A stretch of 64,000 nucleotides of DNA from Brucella intermedia LMG 3301 (GTDB lineage: Bacteria; Pseudomonadota; Alphaproteobacteria; Rhizobiales; Rhizobiaceae), in the NCBI RefSeq assembly GCF_000182645.1, contig NZ_ACQA01000001.1:1550001-1614000 (forward strand), in the 5' to 3' direction. The notes under the pieces are model-generated. The model saw only the letters and a program-made list of their open reading frames with translations, did no database searches and was not told the DNA's origin. Of the stretch, positions 28,349-36,800 are shown one piece after another. Position 1 is the stretch's first letter; the number at the start of each line of letters is the position of its first letter. A program made the translations under genes and the position numbers.

Positions 28349-29143
28349 TCAGACCGCAATCGGAGCTTTGATCGTGGGATCGGCCTCATAGCCCTCAAGC
28401 CGGAAATCCTCGAAACGGAAGGCAAAAAGGTCTTTCACATCCGGATTGATCCACATCTGGGGCAATTTCTTTGGAGTACGCGCGAGTTGCTCGCGCGCCT
28501 GATCGAAATGGTTGGCGTAAATATGCGCGTCACCCAGCGTGTGCACGAACTCTCCCGGCTTCAATCCCGTGACCTGCGCGATCATCATCGTCAGCAATGC
28601 GTAGGACGCAATATTAAACGGTACGCCCAGGAATATATCAGCCGAGCGCTGATAGAGCTGGCACGAAAGCTTGCCGTCGGCGACATAAAACTGGAAAAGA
28701 CAATGGCATGGCGGCAGCGCCATTTCATCGACGAGCGCCGGATTCCAGGCCGATACGATGAGGCGGCGCGAATTGGGATTCCCATGCAGCATCTTCAGAA
28801 GATTCGCGATCTGATCGATGTGACGGCCGTCCGGCGCGGGCCATGAGCGCCACTGATAACCGTAAACCGGCCCCAGATCGCCGTTTTCGTCTGCCCATTC
28901 ATCCCAGATCGAAACGCCGTTTTCCTTCAGATAAGCGATGTTCGTGTCGCCTTTCAGAAACCAGAGAAGTTCATGGATGATCGACCGGAGATGCAGCTTC
29001 TTGGTGGTGAGAACGGGAAAGCCCTCTTCCAGATTGAAGCGCATCTGATATCCGAAAACCGACCGCGTACCCGTGCCCGTGCGGTCGCCACGGTCAACAC
29101 CGTTATCGAGCACATGTTGAAGAAGATCGAGATAGGTGCGCAT
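28349..29143 (-). CDS. thyA: Thymidylate synthase
   Basis: A 264-residue enzyme that methylates dUMP to dTMP. The start [15 protein letters not shown] and the length of 264 equal the classical ThyA; a longer frame to 29272 adds an extension without family resemblance. The catalytic Cys lies in [12 protein letters not shown] (about 146), the dUMP phosphate-binding part is [19 protein letters not shown], and [12 protein letters not shown] is near the end. It is followed by folA, and preceded by a terminator that closes the DUF2853 gene, so it should have its own promoter between 29144 and 29185. Confidence 0.97.
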   Translation of the reverse strand: MRTYLDLLQHVLDNGVDRGDRTGTGTRSVFGYQMRFNLEEGFPVLTTKKLHLRSIIHELLWFLKGDTNIAYLKENGVSIWDEWADENGDLGPVYGYQWRSWPAPDGRHIDQIANLLKMLHGNPNSRRLIVSAWNPALVDEMALPPCHCLFQFYVADGKLSCQLYQRSADIFLGVPFNIASYALLTMMIAQVTGLKPGEFVHTLGDAHIYANHFDQAREQLARTPKKLPQMWINPDVKDLFAFRFEDFRLEGYEADPTIKAPIAV

Positions 29144-29185
29144 GGGGGATATCCAGAATCCGATTCGGTTGAGCCCACTATAAAG

Positions 29186-29212
29186 AAAAACCCCGGCGTC
29201 GGGCACCGGGGC
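29186..29212 (-). terminator. Terminator between the DUF2853 gene and thyA
   Basis: On the minus strand CCCCGG, a nine-base loop and CCGGGG are followed by TTTTTC. It lies 26 bp after the DUF2853 stop codon. Confidence 0.88.
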
Positions 29213-29237
29213 TTCGATTTCACCAGATCGCTGTGGA

Positions 29238-29549
29238 TCAAAGGCTGGCGAGTTTTCCGAGCTGCTTGGCAACCAGATAATAGAAGGTAACGCGATGCTT
29301 GTTGCGGTCGCCCTTCATGACTTCAGCAACATGGGCAACGACCTCATCGCCCTTGGCTTCGTCGTCAACGCCAAGCTTCTTGGCGACCCAATTCGTGCGG
29401 ACGCGCTTCAATTCTTCCGGGTCCGTTGCCGAAACGAGGGAGGAATCGCGATTGCGCAGCGCAATACCCAGATGCTTGACGATCTTGTCGACGACAGCTT
29501 CATCGGCAGCGGCATCGTAACGACGGACATCCGCGAGATATTCACTCAT
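29238..29549 (-). CDS. DUF2853 family protein
   Basis: A 103-residue soluble protein matching the DUF2853 family: [54 protein letters not shown] and [15 protein letters not shown]. It is all-helical by composition. The function is unknown; the family is conserved across alphaproteobacteria. ATG 29549 is chosen because GGAGAG precedes it and the conserved family start coincides; an in-frame upstream start would add ten residues. It is monocistronic, with its own terminator. Confidence 0.85.
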   Translation of the reverse strand: MSEYLADVRRYDAAADEAVVDKIVKHLGIALRNRDSSLVSATDPEELKRVRTNWVAKKLGVDDEAKGDEVVAHVAEVMKGDRNKHRVTFYYLVAKQLGKLASL

Positions 29550-29774
29550 ATATCCACTCTCCTTCGATTGGGGTTTCAATACCCGTTTCAGCTCACGGAA
29601 TCCGGCTTCATCGAAATTTCGCTCGCCGCCCCCGATATATTGGTAGGATTGACCAGCGAAAGCAGACTGTCAATGAAAAATGAACGGGAACCGCAGGCCC
29701 CGGAATATCAGCAAAACCCGTTAAAAACTGCGCCCCCTCTTCCAATCGCGGTCAACCGCGCCTATATACGGCGT

Positions 29775-30105
29775 GTCAGCGCAAGCTGACTATGGTGATA
29801 AACGGACGGTGTAATAAACCCATTGGACCCGGGGGCGGTACCCGGCGCCTCCACCAGAATACAGATCGGCTAATGGTTTGTATTGTGGCGGGGGCGAAAC
29901 AGGATCGACAAGGGTGTAAAGATCGCTCTTTTACTCGGCATGATACCACCGTTATCGGGTCAATTGAGTAGTTGCAAATGACAACAAAGCTCAGGGTTAT
30001 GCTCTCGCTGCCTAATGGCGGTGCGGGAAACCCACTCTAAAGCCCTTGGGGTTAGCACCTTAAGGCGGGGTTCGGAGGCACCTGGCAACAGAAGCCTCCA
30101 CTTTC
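29775..30105 (+). ncRNA. ssrA: Circularly permuted (two-piece) tmRNA
   Basis: The alphaproteobacterial tmRNA gene is permuted: the tRNA 3' half comes first and the 5' half with the message follows. The acceptor piece ends in CGCCTCCACCA at 29846-29856 and the coding piece begins with GGGGGCG at 29890-29896; these two strands pair as a seven-base acceptor stem with one G-U pair. An excised spacer of about 33 nt lies between. The tag reading frame follows at 29974-30015. The outer ends are estimates: an upstream TATATA at 29763-29768 fits a -10 element, and the end is placed after the hairpin GGAGGC/GCCTCC at 30074-30099. The RNA rescues stalled ribosomes together with SmpB. Confidence 0.92.
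29974..30015 (+). other. tmRNA tag-peptide reading frame
   Basis: Fourteen codons from the resume codon GCA to TAA encode ANDNKAQGYALAA. The end in ALAA is the ClpXP-recognised degron of tmRNA tags, and AND plus the internal residues resemble the SspB-binding part. SspB is encoded about 2.5 kb downstream. The resume codon position is deduced from the frame and the family pattern. Confidence 0.9.
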
Positions 30106-30117
30106 CCTTTCCATGGA

Positions 30118-31329
30118 TTACGCCGCAGCAGCCTCAGTATCGAGTTCGTTCGCCTTGCGCGACAGAACGACTTGCGTCAGCACGAAGGCGGTCAGCGCAC
30201 AACCGGCAATCCCGCCGACCATCGGCAGTGCCGTTCCATCGAAGAATGAACCGGTCACGCCGATTGCCACGCCGCCTATCACGAAATGCAGCGTGCCCAT
30301 GAGCGCCGAAGCCGTGCCGGCAATTTCACCGTGATCCTCAAGAGCCAGAACTGCTGTTGTGGGGATGACGAGGCCGAGAAAGCCATATCCCACGAACAGG
30401 AAACCGGCGATCAGCCAGAGCGACTGGTGCCCCATCAGGGCGGCGGCGAACATGGCGAGCATTGCCGCAGCAAATCCGGAGACCGCGAATCGCATGACCC
30501 GCCGAAGGCCGAAGCGCGATCCCAGCCAACCGTTCAACTGCGAAACACCAAAGAACGATACTGCATTGGCCGAAAAGGCGATCGCATATTGCGTGGGCGT
30601 CAGGCCGTAATGGTCGATAAGCACGAAGGACGAATTGGCGAGATAGACGAAGAAGGAAGCAATCCCGAAGCCGCCGACAAAAACCAGCCCGAGAAAGTAA
30701 CGGTCTTTCAACAGGCGGCCATAGCCGCGCAAGGCGCTGCCCAGATTGCTTTCTAGCCGGGCTTCCGCCGTTCTCGTCTCCTTTTGCGCAGTCGCCACGA
30801 GAACGATACCGATAGCAGCCGCAACCAGAACGGCCCAGAAGACACCGCGCCAGCCGAAGAAGCTGATAATGACGGAGCCCGTCAAGGGAGCAAGAATCGG
30901 CGATATGGAGAAAACCAGCATCAGAAGTGACATGAGGCGCGCAGCCTCGATGCCCGTATGAAGATCACGCACGACAGCACGTGGAATAACCATCCCCGCA
31001 GCAGCACCCAGCCCCTGCACAAAACGGAAAAGCACGAGCACATCTATGTCGGTGGCGACAGCCGAACCGATGCTGCCTATGCCAAACAGGACCAGCCCGC
31101 CATAGAGCGGCAGTTTGCGCCCGATCATGTCGGACAGCGGTCCGCAGAAGAGCTGCGCTATCGCGAGCGCAATGAAAAAGGCCAGAAGGCTCATCTGCAC
31201 GGCACCGGTTTCCGCATGCAGATCGGCGGCAATGGTGGGCAGAGCGGGCAGATACATATCGATCGCAAATGGGCCAATGGCGGAAAGAAGGCCAAGAACA
31301 ATGGCATTGCGCACAAGACTGGAAGCCAT
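30118..31329 (-). CDS. Bcr/CflA family multidrug efflux MFS transporter
   Basis: A 403-residue inner-membrane proton antiporter with about twelve hydrophobic segments. The start MASSLVRNAIVLGLLSAIGPFAIDMYLPALPTIAADL is the Bcr/CflA signature (family members export bicyclomycin, chloramphenicol or other drugs), and QLFCGPLSDMIGRKLPLYGGLVLF is the conserved MFS loop between segments 2 and 3. The start was placed at 31329 because the frame further upstream (to 31554) lacks family resemblance and would cross the operator region. It is divergent from a TetR regulator gene, which probably represses it, and converges on the tmRNA gene. Substrate unknown. Confidence 0.92.
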   Translation of the reverse strand: MASSLVRNAIVLGLLSAIGPFAIDMYLPALPTIAADLHAETGAVQMSLLAFFIALAIAQLFCGPLSDMIGRKLPLYGGLVLFGIGSIGSAVATDIDVLVLFRFVQGLGAAAGMVIPRAVVRDLHTGIEAARLMSLLMLVFSISPILAPLTGSVIISFFGWRGVFWAVLVAAAIGIVLVATAQKETRTAEARLESNLGSALRGYGRLLKDRYFLGLVFVGGFGIASFFVYLANSSFVLIDHYGLTPTQYAIAFSANAVSFFGVSQLNGWLGSRFGLRRVMRFAVSGFAAAMLAMFAAALMGHQSLWLIAGFLFVGYGFLGLVIPTTAVLALEDHGEIAGTASALMGTLHFVIGGVAIGVTGSFFDGTALPMVGGIAGCALTAFVLTQVVLSRKANELDTEAAAA

Positions 31330-31560
31330 GGGGGACGCGCTTTCATCAATGTTTCGTGAGATTCCCGCACCGATTTCGGATCTCCGGTTTTGCTTGGGAG
31401 GATGGCGCCATCGGGCTCGCAAAATCGGTACAGGACAGATAAATCTTTGTATTCGCTTCGAGTTTTCGTTCTCACTCAATGAAGTCAGCCCATTTTGGGT
31501 TGTGGCTGACATTTGAAAACTCTGAAGCGAAAGGCATTCTATACGGATGGTCAAAACAGA

Positions 31561-31596
31561 TTTGACACTGATGTCAAATTAGACACCATTGTCCAA
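31561..31596. promoter_or_regulatory. Tandem TetR-type operators between the MFS exporter and its regulator
   Basis: Two similar dyads lie side by side: TTTGACA-ctga-TGTCAAA at 31561-31578 (perfect) and TTAGACA-ccat-TGTCCAA at 31579-31596 (one mismatch between arms). Their centres are 18 bp apart, so they face the same side of the helix if the pitch is close to nine per turn and almost so otherwise. They lie between divergent MFS and TetR genes, the position of a shared operator. A TATAGA-like hexamer at 31538-31543 on the minus strand could serve the exporter. Confidence 0.7.
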
Positions 31597-31623
31597 AACG
31601 TCAAGCTATCTTATGTTGGAGTT

Positions 31624-32319
31624 ATGAAACCTACTGACATAATCGACATGGCCGTCCTGCCCGAGAAGCGCGCCGTATCCGAAAAGGGCCTGAATTCCGC
31701 GGCGATAAAGCCCGGACAGTGCATGAAGCGCGACTTCATCTTGTGTTCCGCAGCGCGGGTTTTCAACCGCGACGGGTTTCAGGGGGCGAGTATCGATCTC
31801 ATCGCCAGCGAAGCGGGCGTATCACGCCAGACCATCTACAATCATTACCGCGACAAGGAAGCGCTGCTCGCTGCCGTCGTCGAGGATGCACTGGCGCGTA
31901 TGAGTGCGAGCATGTTCGCGGTTCTGGCCACATTTCCCCAGACCGGCGACAATCTGGAGCATGATCTGGTGGCGTTCTCCATCCGCATGAGCCGGAACTG
32001 CATCTACGATTCGTCCGGGGCGTTTCTGCGCAAGATATTGCAGGCCAATGAGACCAACCTGCCGCTTGCCGCCAGCATTTGCAATACGAAGGGCCCTGCA
32101 CAGGCTATACCTGCGATCGCGGCGCGCCTGGTCCGCCTTGCGATGGATGGCCATCTGCACGTCGATGATCCCGATCTGGCGGCGCGCCATTTCATGGCGC
32201 TGATCAACGCCGACACCCATTATCATATACTGACCGGCCAGTGTCTGGATGATGCGATCATCGAGAAGAGCGCCGTCAACGGAGTGCGCACCTTCCTGAG
32301 GGCATTCGGGCGTCGATAG
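31624..32319 (+). CDS. TetR/AcrR family repressor of the adjacent exporter
   Basis: A 231-residue regulator. The N-terminal HTH is ASIDLIASEAGVSRQTIYNHYRDKEALLAAV (about residues 56-86), preceded by a 40-residue extension, and a C-terminal TetR ligand/dimer domain follows (TetR_C-like, ADTHYHILTGQ near the end). It is divergent from the Bcr/CflA exporter with tandem dyads between, which fits a drug-responsive repressor. The start is uncertain: ATG 31624 has GGAG only two bases away; ATG 31648 has none. Upstream codons to 31513 are unlikely because they would include the operators. Confidence 0.85.
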   Translation: MKPTDIIDMAVLPEKRAVSEKGLNSAAIKPGQCMKRDFILCSAARVFNRDGFQGASIDLIASEAGVSRQTIYNHYRDKEALLAAVVEDALARMSASMFAVLATFPQTGDNLEHDLVAFSIRMSRNCIYDSSGAFLRKILQANETNLPLAASICNTKGPAQAIPAIAARLVRLAMDGHLHVDDPDLAARHFMALINADTHYHILTGQCLDDAIIEKSAVNGVRTFLRAFGRR

Positions 32320-32460
32320 ACCCGGCGCCTCCTGTGGCGTTCAAAAATTGCACATCTTCAGGCCACAAGCATCGCGCTGTTGCATTTTCAGGTCATATAT
32401 CATCGTATCTGATGAGAACGAACTTGACATCGACCTCCGAATCCGTGGGATAAGCAAACC

Positions 32461-33042
32461 ATGGTACAGGACCTAATCCGTTACGATATTCTCGCTCAGG
32501 AAGCCCTCCGCGGCGTCATTCGCAAGGTTCTTGCGGAAGTGGCCAAGGCTGGCTTGCCAGGTAACCACCACTTCTTCATCACGTTCCTGACCGGAGCGCC
32601 TGGTGTGCGAATTTCCTCGCGCCTGAAGGAGAAATATCCCGAGCAGATGACGATCGTTTTACAGCATCAGTTCTGGGACATGCATGTGACCGACCAACTT
32701 TTTGAAGTTGGCCTTTCCTTCGGGGACATTCCGGAAAAGTTGACCGTTCCATTTTCGGCAGTCCGCGGTTTTTATGACCCTTCGGTCAATTTCGAACTCG
32801 AATTTGACGTAGCGGTCAGCCAGCCCGAAAGCGACAATGACGAAGGCGGCAATGTTGCCCCTATCGAGATCGCTTCAACGGAAGCCCCAGTCGAGAAGGC
32901 GGAAAAGCCTAAATCGAAGTCGCGCAAGACTGCGGCCGAAAAAGAAGCCGCTGCTTCCAAAGACAGCAATACAGATGAGGCCGACAAGGAAGCCAAGCCT
33001 TCGGCTGATGTGGTTTCGCTGGATGCATTCCGGAAGAAATAA
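32461..33042 (+). CDS. sspB: SspB family ClpXP adaptor, alphaproteobacterial type
   Basis: A 193-residue adaptor that delivers tmRNA-tagged proteins to the ClpXP protease. Residues 1-125 form the SspB fold (IRYDILAQEALRGVIRKVLAEVAKAGLPGNHHFFITFLT, LQHQFWDMHVTDQLFEVGLSFG, FYDPSVNFELEF). The tail from about 130 is highly charged (Lys, Glu, Ser, Ala) and ends in VVSLDAFRKK, the short ClpX-binding hook expected for SspB. No ribosome-binding site is visible; TTGACA at 32424-32429 and a GATAAG tract near 32449 suggest a start site close to the ATG, so the message may be nearly leaderless. The tmRNA gene lies about 2.4 kb upstream. Confidence 0.92.
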   Translation: MVQDLIRYDILAQEALRGVIRKVLAEVAKAGLPGNHHFFITFLTGAPGVRISSRLKEKYPEQMTIVLQHQFWDMHVTDQLFEVGLSFGDIPEKLTVPFSAVRGFYDPSVNFELEFDVAVSQPESDNDEGGNVAPIEIASTEAPVEKAEKPKSKSRKTAAEKEAAASKDSNTDEADKEAKPSADVVSLDAFRKK

Positions 33043-33108
33043 TACCGCGATTGCCATCCCGATCTGAAAATCTGCTGGCTCTATCCGTTTGTTTGATTGA
33101 ATGGGTCC

Positions 33109-33142
33109 CTTTTCACAGTTGATTGCAATCAATGGTGAAAAG
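33109..33142. repeat. 34-bp near-perfect palindrome downstream of sspB
   Basis: CTTTTCAC and GTGAAAAG form the outer arms and TTGATT/AATCAA with central GC form the inner arms; two positions on each side do not match. There is no T-run, so it is not a classical terminator. It lies 67 bp after sspB and 55 bp before the next small gene; role unknown. Confidence 0.7.
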
Positions 33143-33196
33143 CAAACGGTCGCTTTATAGTCGGTTTCGACGGCAACCGGTTCAGGATTGAGTTCG

Positions 33197-33373
33197 ATGA
33201 TTCGTGCAATTGCTCAGGCAGTATTGTGGATAAGCGGCCTTGTCGCAGCCTTCTTTGTGGCCAAGGACGAACCGAATTTCCCTCTTCTGCAAATGACAGT
33301 CGGGCTCATACTCCTAATTCTGGTTTCCCTGGCTATCTGGTGGTTCACCAATCCGAAGAACCCGCAGAAATAG
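33197..33373 (+). CDS. Small two-helix membrane protein, unknown function
   Basis: A 58-residue predicted membrane protein with two hydrophobic segments (about residues 4-21 and 33-51) linked by FVAKDEPNFPLL and a C-terminal tail NPKNPQK. ATG 33197 is preceded by AGGA about nine bases upstream. It follows sspB on the same strand. I do not recognise a family with certainty. Confidence 0.6.
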   Translation: MIRAIAQAVLWISGLVAAFFVAKDEPNFPLLQMTVGLILLILVSLAIWWFTNPKNPQK

Positions 33374-33454
33374 TGCCAGCCTATTACGCACTTGCGGGTG
33401 GAGACCGATACGCGGTAATTTTTCGGAAAATCTTCAACGTTTCCGCGTGGTTCC

Positions 33455-33655
33455 ATGAGCGATATTGTCAACCTACGGCAGTTCAAAAAACAGAAAGCTC
33501 GCGCTGAGAAAGAGAAGCACGCGGACCAGAACCGCGTTCTTTTCGGGCGAACGAAATCCGAAAAGGTTCTTACGCAGGCGGAAATGACAAAAGCGCAGCG
33601 TTTTCTGGATCACAACCGCCTGGAGAAAAGCGACAAGCCGGACGCGGAAAAGTGA
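33455..33655 (+). CDS. DUF4169 family protein
   Basis: A 66-residue, strongly basic-acidic soluble protein: MSDIVNLRQFKKQKARAEKEKHADQNRVLFGRTKSEKVLTQAEMTKAQRFLDHNRLE matches DUF4169, found in Rhizobiales beside a ribbon-helix-helix gene. Its stop overlaps the next start by four bases (GTGA), so the two are coupled. Function unknown; the strong charge suggests a nucleic-acid or protein partner. Confidence 0.8.
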   Translation: MSDIVNLRQFKKQKARAEKEKHADQNRVLFGRTKSEKVLTQAEMTKAQRFLDHNRLEKSDKPDAEK

Positions 33656-33888
33656 ACGCGCCGGGGCGGTTACGCAAACATTCCGTCAGTATTCGCGGAC
33701 ATGCGACGAGCTATACGCTCGAAGACCCGTTCTTTGAGTTGATTGAGGAAATTGCGGACACGCGTGAGATGTCCGTTGCAAGCTTGATCGCAGAAATCGA
33801 TAGCAGGCGTGACAGGTCAATCAACCTGTCTTCCGCGCTGAGGCTCCACGTCCTGGATTGGCTTAAATCCAGATTGCCTCAAGGCTGA
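33652..33888 (+). CDS. Ribbon-helix-helix domain protein
   Basis: A 78-residue small protein starting at GTG 33652. KHSVSIRGHATSYTLEDPFFELIEEIADTREMSVASLIAEIDSRR fits the ribbon-helix-helix fold (a strand with alternating residues, then two helices) used as a DNA-binding dimer, and the C-terminal part is a helix ending in WLKSRLPQG. It is coupled to the DUF4169 gene by a four-base overlap. The gene ends inside the 3' end of the convergent AsmA-family gene (10 bp overlap). Target sequence unknown; no toxin gene accompanies it. Confidence 0.8.
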   Translation: MNAPGRLRKHSVSIRGHATSYTLEDPFFELIEEIADTREMSVASLIAEIDSRRDRSINLSSALRLHVLDWLKSRLPQG

Positions 33889-36800
33889 GGTGCCGGGGCA
33901 GCAGGCACTTGCTCCAGGCTTTTCAGAAATTCGTTGAGGGATTGCCCGCCGTCCGGCGATGCGAGGGGGGCATTCGTCCCTCCCGCCGGAGCGGCCTGCG
34001 GCTTTTGCGCCTCAAGCTGTTGCGCTTCCTCTGCGGCTTGCCGGGCCGCTTCACGCGCCTTTGCTTCAGAACGGCGCCTTGCCTCTTCCTCACGCTGCAA
34101 GCGGTTGCGTTCCTCTTCATCCGCCTCGAAAAGTCCAAGCTGGCGGCGAAGACGCTGCTTCTCCATGAGGCTTGCCTGCATCGATTCAACACGCTCCTGC
34201 TCGCGCTCGAGTGCACGCTGGGTGAGGAACTGAATCAAGGGCTGCTTATCGAAAGTCACTTCCGGTACGCTATAGGTGCCCCCCAGAGAAAAGGCTACCT
34301 GCGGTGAGATGCCGGTATCGGAACCGCCATCGTTCTGGAACGTCAGACTGCCGTTTCCGCCAATACCGAGCGTGGACAGATCGAATTGCAGATCACCGAG
34401 AAGGACTGCATTGCCGTCATTCAGGTTCGCCGCAGCCATACGCGCGACACCGCCGCTAATGGTAAAGTCAAACCGCGCATTACCCGGCGTGAACGTACCT
34501 TGCCCCGTAGCCTTGTCGGCAATACCGACAAATTGCTTCGAAGCGAGTTTGTCAGGGCCAGAAGACTGATCGCCCGTCGCGTCAGCTGCCGCGATCATCG
34601 CGGGCAACGCCGCCCCGTCCAGACCATTGACGGTAAAATTCTCCACGTCGAAACTTGCAGTTCCAGCCAGCGATCCGACGAGCGCCGCCACGCTCTCGCC
34701 ACTTCCGTTCAGATTGACAGCGGCTTTCACTACGCCGCCAAGCGGCGCAGCACCGGTCTCCAGCTGGTAGAAATCCTTGAGGTTTGCGCCACTCCACTTG
34801 AGTTCCGTCGAGAGAAGAGCATTCTTGTCGCTGTTGCTCAAGGAAACATTGCCGACCAGGTATCCGCCTGCCCAGTTACCGGTCAATTCGTTCAGCTGAA
34901 GGCCGTCCATGGTCTTCAGCAGCCGTGTCGAAAACTCCGTGGCGGTCCCGAAGCCGCCCATATGCGCCTGCGCTACATTGAGTTTCACATCCAGCAGGAG
35001 CGGCAGCGATGATCGCACAGCGAATGCGCCGCGCGGCCAGATCGTCTTCGCAACAGGCTTTGCCGGCTCGAACGCATCCTGCCCGAGCATGATCGCTGCG
35101 AGACTGTCGACCTCAAGCGTGGCAAGCTTTGCTTCACCCTTCAGCTGCGGGAGTCCGCTGTCGGCAAAATTGGCCTCGAGCCGCGCCGACACCTCTTCCC
35201 CGTCCAACTTTCCCGTCAGATTGGGGAACCGCAAGATACCTTTTGCAAACTGGAAGTCGCTGGCAAGGTCTGCTGAAAGTCCCTCCCCAAATCCAGGCAG
35301 GGCGAAACCTGCCGTCGCGATGAAGGGTTGCAGATCGGCGGACTTCAGCTGAGCCTTGCCACTGGCGGCAATATCACCGCCAACCAGCGAAATCACACCG
35401 TCGGCAGTCGCTGCCCCGTCAGGTGCCGTGAGCTTGAGGAGCGTCCGCATTCCCGCGCTCGGTGCACCTTGCATGCTCAGATCGGCCGTAAGTTCACCCG
35501 CAAGCCCCAGCGGCAGGGTGGGCAATCCGATCAATGCAAGCACCGCTTCGCCTTGTTCCGATGCCGCGGTACCGTTCAATTGCATCTGCAACGGCTCGCT
35601 CTCCCCTTCGCCGCCGCTCGCGGTCCCCGACAGGTCAAGCTTCATTCCGCCCGCCTTGCCGGTAACGCTGAATGAAAACTCGCCAACACCGGGAGGATTC
35701 TTGGCTTTCGCCTCGGCGGGTCGGTCGCTCTTGTCTTTGGATGCCGCAGTTTTTGCAGGCACCGGGGCCACCGCTGGTACCGAAGGCGAAACTGCGTTGG
35801 CGATGACATTGATTTCGCTATCCTCGAACAGGCCAGGGAAATTGGCTGCACGTATCGAAAGCGCGTGGAACAGCGGCAACTGGGGATAGCGATTGGCCAT
35901 CAGCGACAGGAACCGCGAAAGGTCGGCAGACAAGATTGTCGCGTCGAGCGAACCGGAGGGCGTATTGGCAAAAGGTTCGTAAGTGCCGGTCGCAGTCAGT
36001 GTCGTGCCCGCCACGTCGCCGATCATCAGCCGGTCGAAATCGAAGCGTCCGTCATGCAGCCGGAGCGCCATATCGACATTGCCAGCCTCCATGTCCTGAT
36101 ACCGGACCGGTCCCGCCTTGAAAGCCAGATTCAGCGACTGACCATCAAGCAGACCAAGGCCGTCACCGCTGGAGAAAAATCCTGTAAAGGCTTGTAGTGC
36201 TTCGCTTTCCACCACACCGCCATTGAGCGCGAGCGTTATTGCAGGCTGCGCCAGCCCCTTTACTTCGCGAACAAATGAGCCTTTGAGCGTTGTTTTTCCC
36301 AAGGCGATTTCGAGATTATCGATCCGCTGCATACCGTCGCGAAGCTCGACTTGACCGGAGAAGCCTGCACCGTCCAGCTTGCGGACGGAATCATCGACTG
36401 TCTCGTTGAGCCATGTTGCCAGTCCCGAAGGCTGGCGCGAGGCAACCAGCAATTCGCCCTTGAAGCCGAAATCCTTGCCGACCGAAAGCGTGCCCTTGGC
36501 TTCCACCTTGGTTCGTCCAGGAAGATCGGCAGCGAACTGACGAATATTCCAGTTGTTTCCATCAGGTTCCGCACTCACCGTGACCGAGCGTATCGTCGTA
36601 CCACCCGCGATCACCGCAGGTAGGCGCAAATCCACATTGCCGGGTATGGTCGGAATGGGCAATTGCTCAAGAACACGGCGCACAATCGCAATCCGGTCTG
36701 CAATTGGCATGTCTGAGCCAGTCTGTTCTTCGCTGGCGGCCTCGTTCGGCCCCCAGTAGAGCTGCTGGCCATCGGCACTGACCTCGAAACGTGGCTCTTC

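Noticed and set aside
31330-31554. An N-terminal extension of the MFS exporter to 31554
   Set aside because: The extra 75 residues are polar, not conserved in the family, and would place the likely promoter inside the coding sequence.
33455-33888. DUF4169 and ribbon-helix-helix pair as a toxin-antitoxin system
   Set aside because: Neither protein resembles a known toxin, the order and sizes fit conserved core gene pairs, and the only argument is the four-base overlap.
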